A stretch of DNA of 64,000 bases, taken from the NCBI GenBank assembly GCA_964483325.1, contig CAZAAW010000008.1, forward strand, positions 54,628 through 118,627, given 5' to 3'. This DNA comes from CAZAAW01 sp964483325 (GTDB taxonomy: Bacteria; Pseudomonadota; Alphaproteobacteria; Rhizobiales; Kaistiaceae). The notes under the pieces were generated by a model. The model saw nothing but the letters and a program-made list of their open reading frames with translations. It had not been told where the DNA came from and did no database searches. Made by a program: the position numbers and the translations under genes. The stretch's first letter is position 1. Each line of letters opens with the position of its first letter. Of the stretch, positions 1 to 12,573 are shown one piece after another.

Positions 1-1524
1 GACCTCGCGCTGGAGCGGGCCTTCGTCTATCGCGAAAACGCCCCCAGCGAAGTCATCGCCATGAGCGAGGAGGACAAGGGGCGGGAAATGGAGGCGCGCT
101 ATTCCATGATGGAGCGCCTTGCCGACTATGACGATGCTCTGATGGAGCAGCTCCTGGAAGACATGCAGCCGTCGCGCGAGGCGATCTTCCGCGACCTCGT
201 CTCCGAGATGCGCCAGGGGCTCATCTGCCCAGTCTTCATCGGCTCGGCAGAGCGCGGCCACGGCGTCGGGCGCCTTCTCAAGGCCATTCGCCACGAAAGC
301 CCGAACATTGCCTTCACCCGTCGCCGGCTCGGCCTGGAGGCTGCCGCGGACGAAAGCGTCGTGCAGGTCATGAAGACCTTTCACACCCCGCATGGCGGCA
401 AGATTTCGGTCTCCCGCGTCCTTGCCGGGGCGATCGCCGACGGTGCCGAGCTGACAGGGCCCACCGGCGGCGGCGGGCGCGTCTCGGGCGTCTTCCAGGT
501 GATGGGGCAGCAGGTCAGCAAGCGCGAGGCGGCGCGCGAGGGCGACACTGTCGGTCTTGGAAAGCTGGAAGGCGCTGCGACCGGGCAGACGCTGTCGACG
601 GGCCGCACGCCGCCGGCGCAGCTGGTGCGGCTGGAGGCGCCCGATCCGGTGCTGGGCTATGCCGTCGCCGCCGCCGACCGCAAGGACGATGCGCGGCTGT
701 CGGCGGCCCTGACGAAGATCCTCGAGGAGGATCCGTCGCTGCGCCTGACGCATGTCGCCGAAACCGGCGAGACCGTGCTGGAAGGGCAGGGCGAGATGCA
801 GCTGCGCGTGGCGCTCGAGCGCCTCACCGGCCGCTACGGCGTCGACGTGCGCACCAGCGACGCCTCGATCCCCTATCGCGAAACGATCCGCGGCCAGGCG
901 ACGATCCGCGGCCGCCACAAGAAGCAGTCCGGCGGCCACGGCCAGTTCGGCGACGTGGTGCTGGAGATCAAGCCGGCGAACCGCGGCAACGGTTTCGCTT
1001 TCGCCGACCGCATCACCGGTGGCGTCGTGCCGCGGCAGTACATCGCGTCGGTGGAGGGCGGCGTGCAGGACTACCTGCAGCGCGGGCCGCTCGGCTTCAA
1101 CGTCGTGGATGTCGATGTCTGCCTGGTCGACGGCTCGTATCACACCGTCGATTCGTCGGACATGGCATTCCGGATGGCGGCGCAGATCGCCATGCGCGAG
1201 GGCATGGCGCAGTGCCATCCGGTGCTGCTGGAGCCGATCCTGCATGTCGATGTCGCGGTTCCGTCCGAGGCGACGGCGCGGGTGAACGGCATCGTCTCGC
1301 AGCGGCGCGGCCAGATCCTCGGCTACGACGCGCGGCCGGGCTGGCCGGGCTGGGATGTCGTGGAGGCGCTGATCCCGGAAGCCGAGATGCGCGGCCTCAT
1401 CGTCGAGCTGCGGTCGGCAACCTCGGGCGTCGGCACCTTCCGGACGCGTTTCGACCATCTGTCGGAACTGACCGGCCGTCTCGCCGACCAGGTGATCGCG
1501 CGGTCCGGCGCCCAGGCGGCCTGA
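1..1524 (+). CDS. EF-G-like translation factor GTPase, C-terminal part
   Basis: The gene is cut by the window edge: the reading frame is already open at base 1 and runs to a TGA at 1522-1524. About 507 residues are visible. They cover the end of the G domain and the EF-G domains II to V, but the Walker A/G1 motif is outside the window. The sequence matches the EF-G2-like paralogue rather than the main ribosomal translocase, because it is shorter and has divergent insert regions such as YSMMERLADYDDALMEQLLE. The C-terminal EF-G fold is recognisable (VEALIPEAEMRGLIVELRS). Family members bind GTP and act on ribosomes, but the role of this paralogue is not well defined. It is the only plus-strand gene in the first 24 kb. 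I am confident of the family but not of a specific function. Confidence 0.85.
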   Translation, partial: DLALERAFVYRENAPSEVIAMSEEDKGREMEARYSMMERLADYDDALMEQLLEDMQPSREAIFRDLVSEMRQGLICPVFIGSAERGHGVGRLLKAIRHESPNIAFTRRRLGLEAAADESVVQVMKTFHTPHGGKISVSRVLAGAIADGAELTGPTGGGGRVSGVFQVMGQQVSKREAAREGDTVGLGKLEGAATGQTLSTGRTPPAQLVRLEAPDPVLGYAVAAADRKDDARLSAALTKILEEDPSLRLTHVAETGETVLEGQGEMQLRVALERLTGRYGVDVRTSDASIPYRETIRGQATIRGRHKKQSGGHGQFGDVVLEIKPANRGNGFAFADRITGGVVPRQYIASVEGGVQDYLQRGPLGFNVVDVDVCLVDGSYHTVDSSDMAFRMAAQIAMREGMAQCHPVLLEPILHVDVAVPSEATARVNGIVSQRRGQILGYDARPGWPGWDVVEALIPEAEMRGLIVELRSATSGVGTFRTRFDHLSELTGRLADQVIARSGAQAA

Positions 1525-1545
1525 CTGCTCCGGGAGCCTGCGGAC

Positions 1546-1575
1546 AAAGAAAAAGCCGGGCAGATCCTGCCCGGC
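1546..1575 (-). terminator. Rho-independent terminator downstream of the LysR gene
   Basis: There is a perfect 9-bp inverted repeat, GCCGGGCAG at 1555-1563 and CTGCCCGGC at 1567-1575, with a 3-nt loop. Read on the minus strand it is followed by a T-rich run (TTTTTCTTTG). It sits about 200 nt past the LysR stop codon and 30 nt past the convergent EF-G-like gene, so it may stop transcription from both sides. The T-tract is only on the minus-strand side. Confidence 0.75.
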
Positions 1576-1775
1576 AGGTGGGGCATGGCCGGTCGTCCTG
1601 CGCGCACCGGAAGCGACCTTTGCCCTTGGGGAGGAAGGACACGAATCGGTACAAACAGCAGCCCCAAGGCCAATCCTGCGCCATGCCCGCAATGCGTGCA
1701 ATTGCAGCGGTGCAACAGTTTTCTAGATTTGCATTGTTATTGTTCGTGAGCGAACAAGTCACACAGCCGCGGCTG

Positions 1776-2666
1776 TCAGAACTGCCAAGTCTGAGCTTTC
1801 TCGATGAGGAAGTTGCGGAAAGCATTGACCCTTGCCGAGTTCTTCAGCTCTGCGGGATAGGTGAAGAAGGTCGAGAAGGTCGGCACCTGCACTTCGGGCA
1901 GGAGCTGGACGAGACCGGAATCCTGTTCCTTCAGGTAGTCGGGAAGGAAGGCGATGCCGACGCCCTGCTCGACCGCCGAGCGGATGGCGTAGATGTTGTT
2001 GATGCGCAGGACCGGCTCGCGCGGGCTGGCCGACGGCCGGCCGGCCACTTCCAGCCAGTTGACGTCCTTGATGTTGCTCGGGATCGGCAGGCCGTAGCTG
2101 ACGATGCGGTGCTGGTCGAGATCGTCGATGGATTGCGGCGCGCCGAAGCGCTCGAGGTAACTCGGCGCCGCATAGACATGATAGTGCACCGTGAACAGCC
2201 GGCGCTGGATGAGGTCCGGCTGCACCGGCTGGCGCATGCGGACCGCGACGTCCGCCTGGCGCATCGACAGGTCGAGCTCCTCGTCGTCGAGGATGAGCTG
2301 CAGGCGCATGTCCGGATGGAGGTCGAGGAATTCCTCCATGCGCCGCGTCAGCCAGGTGGAGCCGATGCCGACCGTCGTCGTCACGCGCAGAAGCCCGCTG
2401 GGCTTTTCGCGCGTGTCGGTCAGGCGGGTCTTCGCCTGCTCCAGCTGGGTCATCACCTCGATGGCCGTGCGGTAGAGGATTTCACCCTGCTCGGTCAGCA
2501 CCAGGCCGCGGGCGTGGCGCAGGAACAGCGCCACGCCGAGCTCCTGCTCCAACGCGCCGACCTGGCGGCTCACCGCCGACTGGCTCATCTGGAGCTGTTC
2601 GCCGGCATGGGTGAAGGACCCGGCCTGCGCGGCAGCGTGGAAGATACGAAGCTTGTCCCAATCCAT
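1776..2666 (-). CDS. LysR-family transcriptional regulator, LsrB-like
   Basis: This is a 296-residue LysR-type regulator. Residues 1-60 hold the winged HTH (FHAAAQAGSFTHAGEQL, SQSAVSRQVGALEQELG) and residues about 90-290 the periplasmic-binding-protein-like effector domain. The length is normal for the family. It lies 103 nt downstream of trxB on the same strand. A LysR gene directly after trxB is the arrangement known for LsrB of Sinorhizobium and Agrobacterium, which controls lipopolysaccharide and oxidative-stress genes, so orthology is plausible from context. The protein contains no cysteine at all, which argues against the thiol redox switching reported for LsrB. The start codon gives MDWDKLRIF, the usual LysR N-terminus. 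The target genes are unknown. Confidence 0.85.
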   Translation of the reverse strand: MDWDKLRIFHAAAQAGSFTHAGEQLQMSQSAVSRQVGALEQELGVALFLRHARGLVLTEQGEILYRTAIEVMTQLEQAKTRLTDTREKPSGLLRVTTTVGIGSTWLTRRMEEFLDLHPDMRLQLILDDEELDLSMRQADVAVRMRQPVQPDLIQRRLFTVHYHVYAAPSYLERFGAPQSIDDLDQHRIVSYGLPIPSNIKDVNWLEVAGRPSASPREPVLRINNIYAIRSAVEQGVGIAFLPDYLKEQDSGLVQLLPEVQVPTFSTFFTYPAELKNSARVNAFRNFLIEKAQTWQF

Positions 2667-2769
2667 AGGAGCTCCGGGAGGTTCTCTCGGGACAGCCGGC
2701 GGCTTGGCGAACCGGCTGTGACGGTGGGGCAGGGATCGTCCTTGCGGGCCGCCGGCTTGCCGGCGGAGA

Positions 2770-3726
2770 CTATTCCGCGGCTTCGCTGGTGATTTCGCCG
2801 GCTGCCAGGTAGCGCTCCGCCTCCAGCGCCGCCATACAGCCCATTCCCGCCGCTGTCACGGCCTGGCGGTATTTGTCGTCGGTGACGTCGCCGGCCGCGA
2901 AGACGCCCGCAACGCTGGTCGCCGTCGAATCCGGCGCGGTCCAGATATAGCCGGAGGGCTTCAGCCGCACCTGGCTGCCGAAGACCTCGGTCGCCGGCGC
3001 GTGGCCGATCGCGACGAAGACGCCGTCTGTCGCGTAGTCGGTCTCCTCGCCGGTGACGAGGTTGCGCAGCTTGACCCCGGTCACCGAGCGCGGAAAGCCG
3101 GACGAGCCGACGACCTCGTCGACGACGGTGTTCCACATCACCTCGATCTTCGGATTGGCGAGCAGGCGGTCCTGCAGGATCCGCTCGGCGCGCAGGTGAT
3201 CGCGGCGATGCACCAGCACCACCTTGGATGCGAAGCGGCTCAGATACATCGCATCCTCGACGGCGGTGTTGCCGCCGCCGACGACGATGACCTTGCGGTC
3301 GCGGAAGAAGAAGCCGTCGCAAGTGGCGCAGGCGGAAACGCCGAATCCCTTGAACTGCTCCTCGGACGGCAGGCCCAGCCATTTCGCCTGCGCGCCGGTG
3401 GCGATGATCAGTGTGTCGGCGGTGTAGACGGTGCCGGAATCGCCGGTGAGCCGGAACGGCCGCGTCTTGAGGTCGGCCGCAACGATGTGGTCCTGCACAA
3501 ATCTGGTGCCGACATGCGCCGCCTGGGCCTGCATCTGCTCCATCAGCCAGGGGCCCTGGATGACATCGGCGAAGCCGGGATAATTCTCGACGTCGGTGGT
3601 GACGGTGAGCTGGCCGCCCTGCTGCACGCCGGCGATCAGCACCGGCTCCAGCATGGCACGCGCCGCGTAGATGGCTGCCGTGTAGCCGGCCGGCCCGGAG
3701 CCGACGATGAGGACCTTGGCATGCAT
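2770..3726 (-). CDS. trxB: Thioredoxin-disulfide reductase
   Basis: The predicted 318-residue flavoprotein reduces thioredoxin with NADPH in the cytoplasm. The N-terminal FAD-binding motif is GSGPAGY (residues about 9-15). The redox-active pair is CATC at residues 133-136, followed by DGFF. The NADPH Rossmann motif is VVGGGNTAVEDA, and the C-terminal FAD contact is FAAGDVTD. I chose the ATG at 3726 (MHAKVLIVG) over an upstream in-frame start because the FAD motif then begins near residue 5-9, as in other TrxB proteins, and an acceptable ribosome binding site (CGGAAAG) lies about 10 nt upstream. It is collinear with carB and greA upstream and the LysR gene downstream, and may be cotranscribed with the latter. 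Confidence 0.95.
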   Translation of the reverse strand: MHAKVLIVGSGPAGYTAAIYAARAMLEPVLIAGVQQGGQLTVTTDVENYPGFADVIQGPWLMEQMQAQAAHVGTRFVQDHIVAADLKTRPFRLTGDSGTVYTADTLIIATGAQAKWLGLPSEEQFKGFGVSACATCDGFFFRDRKVIVVGGGNTAVEDAMYLSRFASKVVLVHRRDHLRAERILQDRLLANPKIEVMWNTVVDEVVGSSGFPRSVTGVKLRNLVTGEETDYATDGVFVAIGHAPATEVFGSQVRLKPSGYIWTAPDSTATSVAGVFAAGDVTDDKYRQAVTAAGMGCMAALEAERYLAAGEITSEAAE

Positions 3727-3869
3727 GACGAAGGCTTTCCGCAAGGGGGCTGGACAAGGAAGAATGGCCTCGCCGGGCCCCGCCCGGCAAGCCATACATG
3801 CCCTAAATGTAGGGGTTCGGCGCTATGCCGATCAAGAAGCAGCGGCTGCGGTGAAAAAACCGCCGCGCC

Positions 3870-4349
3870 TCAGCCCCGGTAGGCGACCTTCAGGATCTCG
3901 TAGGAGCGCGAGCCGCCCGGCGCCGTCACCTCGACGGTATCGCCCTTGCTCTTGCCGATCAGCGCCCGGGCGATCGGCGAGGAGATGGAGATGCGGCCCT
4001 CGCGGACGTCGGCCTCGGTGTCGCCGACGATCTGGTAGACCTTCTCCTCGTCGGTATCCTCGTCGACCAGGGTCACCGTGGCGCCGAACTTGATCGAGGT
4101 GCCCGACAGCTTGGAAACGTCGATGATTTCGGCGCGGGACAGCATGTCCTCGAGCTCGGCAATGCGGCCTTCATTGTGGCTCTGCTGCTCCTTGGCAGCA
4201 TGATATTCCGCGTTTTCCGACAGATCACCGTGCGAGCGCGCCTCGGCGATCGCCTCGATGATGCGCGGACGCTCCTCGCCGGTGCGCCGCTTCAGTTCCG
4301 TTTCCAGTGCCGCATATCCGTTTGCGGTCATTGGAATCTTGTCGATCAT
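3870..4349 (-). CDS. greA: Transcription elongation factor GreA
   Basis: This 159-residue protein has the normal GreA length. GreA binds in the secondary channel of RNA polymerase and stimulates cleavage of backtracked transcripts. The N-terminal coiled coil is visible (residues 1-75), with the tip acidic segment DLSENAEYHAAKEQQ that carries the catalytic acidic residues. The C-terminal FKBP-like domain follows, with GDTEADVREGRISISSPIA. The ATG at 4349 (MIDKIPMT) matches the usual start; an in-frame ATG 15 nt upstream is the alternative. It lies between carB (upstream, 78 nt gap) and trxB on the same strand, the gene order found in many Rhizobiales. Confidence 0.97.
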   Translation of the reverse strand: MIDKIPMTANGYAALETELKRRTGEERPRIIEAIAEARSHGDLSENAEYHAAKEQQSHNEGRIAELEDMLSRAEIIDVSKLSGTSIKFGATVTLVDEDTDEEKVYQIVGDTEADVREGRISISSPIARALIGKSKGDTVEVTAPGGSRSYEILKVAYRG

Positions 4350-4427
4350 CGCGGAACCTTTCACTCCCGGCGCCGCCGGCGCCGCAATAGAACGGTAACC
4401 CGCGGCGGCGCCGCAGGCAGTTTTCCC

Positions 4428-7919
<3,492 letters not shown>

Positions 7920-8062
7920 TACGGCTCGTGTGTCGCACAAAACCCCGGCGCGGCGGTCCGCCCCGGGGCTTGACAGGGATGAAGGCAGGCGTTCGGCCGG
8001 CTTATAGGCGAAAAGCCAGGAAGCGTGAACCCCACGGTGCGTGGGACGGACGAACGCTCCGC

Positions 8063-9304
8063 TCAGCCGGCCGCGGCGGCGCGGTTCGGCCGGGGCATCA
8101 ACTGCTTGAGATCGAAGCTCTCGTCGGCCGCCTGTTCCGGGGTCGGCAGGGTGCCGCCTGCTTCCAGCACCCGGCGGCCGAGCATGTGGTCGGCGCCGCG
8201 GTTGACCGAATCGATGGCGACGAGGCGGTCGCCGGCGAACTGGAAGACCGAGAAATGCCCGTCTTCGGGGCGGCCGCGCAGCACCCGCCGCGTCGCCGGC
8301 GCCGCCAGCCCGACCATCTGCAGCTTGACGTCCTGCTGGTCGGACCAGAACCACGGCACCGACTGGTAGGGCGTGCCGCGGCCGGTGATGACGCGCGACA
8401 CCGCCTTCGCCTGGTCGACGGCGTTCTGCACCGACTCCAGCCGGATATGGCGGCCGAGCGCCACCTCCGGATAGGACACGACGTCGCCGATGGCGAAAAT
8501 GTCCGGCACCGAGGTGCGCAGGAACTGGTCGACGACGATGCCGTTGTCGACCGCCGCGCCGATCGACTGCGCCAGCTCGACATTCGGCACGACGCCGATG
8601 CCGATGACGACGATATCGGCGGGTAGGGTCTTTCCCGCCGCCACGACGCCGGCGACACGGCCATTGTCGCCGATGATCGATTCCAGCGGCGTGTCGAGGA
8701 GCACCGTCGTTCCCCAGCCGCGATGCAGGTCGAGGAAGTGGCTCGATATTTCCGGCGTGACGGCACGGCCCATCAGGCGGTCGGCCGCCTCCAGCACCGT
8801 CACCTCGCGGCCGAGCTGGCGCGCCGTGGCGGCGATCTCCAGGCCGATGAAGCCGCCGCCCACAACGACGATGGAACGCGCGGCAAGGAAGCCGTCATGC
8901 AGCCGGCGGGCATCGGCGGCGTCGCGCAGGAAATAGATGCCTTCGAGCTCGATGCCCGGCACGCGCGGAATGCGCGGCCGGGTGCCGGTCGCGATGATCA
9001 GCTGGTCGAAGGGAAGAGTGCTGCCGTCATCGAGCGCAACCGTCTTGCCCTCGCGGTCGATGGCTGTGGCGCGGGTGGCGAGGCGCAAGGCGATGTCGTG
9101 CTTGTTGTAGAACGCTGCCGGGCGCAGCTCCTGAAGGCCGCGCTCGGGCTCCTTCAGGTAGGTCTTCGACAGCGGCGGCCGCTGGTAGGGGATGTCCGGC
9201 TCGGCGGTCAGCAGGGTGAGCGGGCCTTCGTAGCCGTCGCCGCGGAGGCTCGCCGCCGCCTGCGAGCCGCCGTGGCCGCCGCCGATGATGACGATGCCGC
9301 TCAT
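8063..9304 (-). CDS. FAD/NAD(P)-dependent ferredoxin reductase-type oxidoreductase
   Basis: The 413-residue flavoprotein belongs to the rhodocoxin/putidaredoxin/phthalate-type reductase group that moves electrons from NADH to a small iron-sulfur ferredoxin. It shows an N-terminal FAD motif (IIGGGHGGSQAA), the PPLSK motif near residue 42, a central NAD motif (VVVGGGFIGLEIAA) and the C-terminal FAD motif FAIGDV. A reductase C-terminal domain follows (VPWFWSDQQDVKLQMVG). No ferredoxin, P450 or dioxygenase gene is adjacent, so its electron acceptor cannot be told from context. It is on the same strand as carB but separated from it by 143 nt. Confidence 0.88.
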   Translation of the reverse strand: MSGIVIIGGGHGGSQAAASLRGDGYEGPLTLLTAEPDIPYQRPPLSKTYLKEPERGLQELRPAAFYNKHDIALRLATRATAIDREGKTVALDDGSTLPFDQLIIATGTRPRIPRVPGIELEGIYFLRDAADARRLHDGFLAARSIVVVGGGFIGLEIAATARQLGREVTVLEAADRLMGRAVTPEISSHFLDLHRGWGTTVLLDTPLESIIGDNGRVAGVVAAGKTLPADIVVIGIGVVPNVELAQSIGAAVDNGIVVDQFLRTSVPDIFAIGDVVSYPEVALGRHIRLESVQNAVDQAKAVSRVITGRGTPYQSVPWFWSDQQDVKLQMVGLAAPATRRVLRGRPEDGHFSVFQFAGDRLVAIDSVNRGADHMLGRRVLEAGGTLPTPEQAADESFDLKQLMPRPNRAAAAG

Positions 9305-9437
9305 GCGTGCGCTCCACAGGCGCGATGGCGGGCGATGGGTGTTGGCATCCGATCAACTCCGGTCTGGGGCGAGCGTGCCCGGCGGCGCTTCTGCTAGTTC
9401 AGCCGGACGAAACGGACAAGAGGCGGCACCGTCGGAC

Positions 9438-9548
9438 CGTAGGGTGGGCAAGGCGAAGCTTTGCCCACGCGGTCATTGACGCAATCGCCGGGCGGACCGG
9501 CGGTTTGCCGCGTGGGCAAACGCCTGCCGGCGCTTGCCCACCCTACGG
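9438..9548. repeat. Palindromic intergenic repeat, family A, copy 1
   Basis: The arms are CGTAGGGTGGGCA at 9438-9450 and TGCCCACCCTACGG at 9535-9548, nearly perfect inverted complements. Each arm has its own inner hairpin (GGGCAAGGCGAAGCTTTGCCC and GGGCAAACGCC..GGCGCTTGCCC). A second copy with the same arms lies at 36553-36640. The element fills the gap between the oxidoreductase and the sugar transferase genes. Confidence 0.85.
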
Positions 9549-9570
9549 CGCCTAACGCCACGCAGCCAGT

Positions 9571-10917
9571 TCAGGAACCGCGGGCCGTGAGGATGAAGCG
9601 CACCGTCTGGAACGTGATGTAGAGATCGAACATCAGCGACCGGTGGGTCACGTAATAAAGGTCGTAGCCCAGCTTGATGCGGGTCTCGGCGACGTCGGTG
9701 CCGTGATGGGGGTCGCGCTGGTGGCGGACCCGCGCCCAGCCGGTCAGGCCCGGCTTGATCAGATGGCGCATGCGGTAATGCGGGATGTGCGCCGCGTAAT
9801 GGGCGGCGAGGGCCGGCAGCTCCGGCCGCGGCCCGACGAAGGACAGGTCGCCGCGCACCAGATTGAGAAACTGCGGGAATTCGTCGATATGCGTGCGGCG
9901 GATGAAACGGCCGACGCGCGTCACGACATGCTGCGACTGCAGCGCCTGGGCGCCGGTATCGCTGCCGCTCATGCTGCGGAACTTGCGGATGCGTATCGGC
10001 CGCTGGAAACGGCCGACGCGCTCCTGCACGACGAAAATCGGCCCGCCGTCCTCGAGCTTGATCGCCAGCGCCAGGAAAGGCAGGACGATCAGGCACAGGG
10101 CCGAGCCGACAAGGCCGATGACCACATCCATGGCCCGCTTGACGATGCTGTAGATCACCGGCCGGCCGGCCAGCGTCAGGATGTTGGGCGGCTGCATGAT
10201 GGTCAGCGGCACGCGCTCGAAGACCGCTTCATAGAGGAAAGCGGCATCGAAGAAGAGAAATCCCGGGCGCTCGAAGGCCATTTCATAGACAGCCGGCAGT
10301 CCGGCCGTCGCCTTGCGGTCGGAATTGTCGACGACGACGATCGTCGCGCCGTTGCCGGCCTGGCGCACCGCCGTCTCGGCGAAGCTGGCGGCGTCCTCCT
10401 TGCCGGTATCGATGAAGGTCGCGAAGCGGAAGGGATACCAGGGATCGTCGTCGACTTCGCGCCGCAGGTCCTCGATGTCGCTGCCGCTGCCGATGAGGAT
10501 GGCATCGGCGCGCCGGCCACGCAGCGTGCGTGGATAGAGGCTGACCCGCCAGGCCATGACCAGCACTGACGAAATGATCAGGTAGATGAACAGGATCGTC
10601 TTCGGCGCGATGCCGAAGGACGGCACGAAGAAGAAGAACAGCGCCGCCAGCAGCATGTTGAGCGCCTGCGTATAGAACAGGCGCTCGAACAGGCCGTTGC
10701 GCAGGACGCTGGTGTGGCGGTCGTAGAGGCCGGCCAGGAAGAAGATCAGCAGCCAGGCGCCGAAGAGCAGCGAGAACGGAACGAGATGCAGCTCGAAGGC
10801 GCGCCAGGAAGGCGGCGCCAGATAGCGCAGGCAGAGCGTGAGCCACAGCGAGAGCACGAAGACCGCCAGATCTCCGAGCAGGAGGATCAGGTAGTCTTTC
10901 CTCGAGGTAAGGAACAT
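9571..10917 (-). CDS. Polyprenyl-phosphate sugar transferase (exopolysaccharide initiation)
   Basis: The 448-residue membrane protein probably starts a glycan chain by moving a sugar-1-phosphate from a nucleotide sugar to undecaprenyl phosphate. The N-terminal half has several transmembrane segments (for example LILLLGDLAVFVLSLWLTLC and LHLVPFSLLFGAWLLIFFLA). A CoA-binding-like middle region follows. The C-terminal bacterial sugar transferase domain begins at KRAMDVVIGLVGSALCL and includes the conserved RIRKFRSM and the PELPALAAHY region. The ATG at 10917 (MFLTSRKDYL) was chosen because it starts immediately before the first membrane segment; residues encoded further upstream are arginine-rich and look non-coding. 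It is the last gene of the minus-strand glycan cluster. Sugar specificity cannot be read from the sequence. Confidence 0.9.
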   Translation of the reverse strand: MFLTSRKDYLILLLGDLAVFVLSLWLTLCLRYLAPPSWRAFELHLVPFSLLFGAWLLIFFLAGLYDRHTSVLRNGLFERLFYTQALNMLLAALFFFFVPSFGIAPKTILFIYLIISSVLVMAWRVSLYPRTLRGRRADAILIGSGSDIEDLRREVDDDPWYPFRFATFIDTGKEDAASFAETAVRQAGNGATIVVVDNSDRKATAGLPAVYEMAFERPGFLFFDAAFLYEAVFERVPLTIMQPPNILTLAGRPVIYSIVKRAMDVVIGLVGSALCLIVLPFLALAIKLEDGGPIFVVQERVGRFQRPIRIRKFRSMSGSDTGAQALQSQHVVTRVGRFIRRTHIDEFPQFLNLVRGDLSFVGPRPELPALAAHYAAHIPHYRMRHLIKPGLTGWARVRHQRDPHHGTDVAETRIKLGYDLYYVTHRSLMFDLYITFQTVRFILTARGS

Positions 10918-11012
10918 GCGGGCGCGGGCTCGATGGCGGCGCGCTCTGGCCGCTCCCCCGTGTCGATAGGGGGCGGCGGCAGCACCGTCAACCGGCCGTA
11001 TCTCCAGGTGGT

Positions 11013-12404
11013 TCAGGCACTGGCGGGCGCGCGATGGGGTATGGATACCATGCCGTCCGGCCCGTCGGCGAGATCGGCCCCTGCCGGAGCCGCCCGCGGC
11101 CGGCCGATGGAAAGGTAGGTCAGGCCGGCGGCCGCCGCGGCGTCGGGACGGAAGACGTTGCGCAGGTCGATCAGCAGCGGCTGCGCCATGCGCGCCGCCA
11201 TGGCGGCGAGATCGAGGTGCCGGAATTCGTCCCATTCGGTGATGATCACCGCGGCGTCGGCGCCGTCGATGGCGGCCAGGGGATCATCGTGCCAGTCAAC
11301 GGCGGCAAAGGCGGGAAGCTGCATGGCCCGCGCCCGGCCGACAGGGTCGTAGGCGCTGAGCCGGGCGCCGAGCTCGCCGAGTTGGCGGGCGATCGGGATG
11401 CTCGGCGACTCGCGCATGTCGTCGGTATTGGGCTTGAACGTCACGCCGAGAAGGGCGATGCGCCGGCCGGCAACCGAGCCGCCGCAGGCGTCGACGATGC
11501 GGTTCACCATCTGCCGCTTGCGCCGCTCGTTGACGGAAACGACGGTCTCGACGATCTGCAGCGTCGAGCCGAAAGCCTCGCCATTGCGCAGCAGCGCCAG
11601 CGTGTCCTTGGGAAAGCAGGAGCCGCCATAGCCGGGTCCGGCCTGCAGGAAGCGGCCGCCGATGCGGGGGTCCAGCCCGACGGCACGCGACACGTCGTCG
11701 ACATCGGCGCCGACCTTCTCGCAGAAATCGGCGATCTCGTTGATGAAGGTGATCTTCGTGGCGAGGAAGGCGTTGGCGGCATATTTCGTCAGCTCGGCGG
11801 AGCGCCGCGACATGAAGAGGATCGGCGCGCCGTCCCTGGCGATCGGCTGGTAGACGGCGCGCAGTATGGCCGCGGCGCGCTCCGAACCGGTGCCGACGAC
11901 GATCCGGTCCGGGTTGGCGAAATCGGCTATCGCCGATCCCTCGCGCAGGAATTCCGGGCTCGAGGCGACGTCGAAGGCAAGGTCGGGGCGGCGCTGGCGG
12001 ATGCGCTCCTCGATCCTGTCGCCGGTTCCCACCGGAACCGTCGATTTGCTGACGATCACCGCATAGTCGGTCATCCCGCCGGCAAGCTCGTCGACGGCGG
12101 AAAAGACATAGGAGAGGTCGGCATGGCCGTCCTCGCCGCGCGTCGGCGTGCCGACGGCGAGGAAGATGGCCTCGGCGCCCGGCAGAGCCTCGGCGAGTTC
12201 GGTCGTGAAGGTCAGTCGGCCGGCGGCAACATTCGCCGCCACCAGCGCATCGAGCCCCGGCTCATGGATCGGGATCTCGCCGTGGTGCAGGCGGTCGATC
12301 TTGCCGGCGTCGCGGTCGACGCCGACGACCTCGTGTCGCGCGTCGGCAAAGCACGCCCCTGAAACCAGCCCGACATAGCCAGTCCCGATCATTACGATTT
12401 TCAT
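11013..12404 (-). CDS. UDP-glucose 6-dehydrogenase
   Basis: The 463-residue enzyme oxidises UDP-glucose to UDP-glucuronate with two NAD+. The NAD motif GTGYVGLVSGACFAD is at the N-terminus and the catalytic cysteine lies in GGSCFPKDT around residue 260. The C-terminal UDP-binding domain includes GVTFKPNTDDMRESPS. The ATG at 12404 (MKIVMIGTGYVG) is the canonical start, and an upstream in-frame start adds only six residues. It sits between the glycosyltransferases and the sugar transferase, so it most likely supplies glucuronate, or a sugar derived from it, to the cluster's polysaccharide. The last 40 residues are proline/alanine-rich and extend slightly beyond the usual family length. Confidence 0.93.
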   Translation of the reverse strand: MKIVMIGTGYVGLVSGACFADARHEVVGVDRDAGKIDRLHHGEIPIHEPGLDALVAANVAAGRLTFTTELAEALPGAEAIFLAVGTPTRGEDGHADLSYVFSAVDELAGGMTDYAVIVSKSTVPVGTGDRIEERIRQRRPDLAFDVASSPEFLREGSAIADFANPDRIVVGTGSERAAAILRAVYQPIARDGAPILFMSRRSAELTKYAANAFLATKITFINEIADFCEKVGADVDDVSRAVGLDPRIGGRFLQAGPGYGGSCFPKDTLALLRNGEAFGSTLQIVETVVSVNERRKRQMVNRIVDACGGSVAGRRIALLGVTFKPNTDDMRESPSIPIARQLGELGARLSAYDPVGRARAMQLPAFAAVDWHDDPLAAIDGADAAVIITEWDEFRHLDLAAMAARMAQPLLIDLRNVFRPDAAAAAGLTYLSIGRPRAAPAGADLADGPDGMVSIPHRAPASA

Positions 12405-12573
12405 GCGGCACTCATCCAGCACGCGACAGCCCGAGCGGGCGGGGTCGGCAATTCTGCGCAGGCGGCCCTCGCCGGTCGCGGCCCGTCACGGCCGGAAGGT
12501 GCTGCCAAAACCGGCATGGTTCAACCCCGCTCGGCAAAACGACTGTCGGGGAGCATATGAGGGCGCCCTCCGC

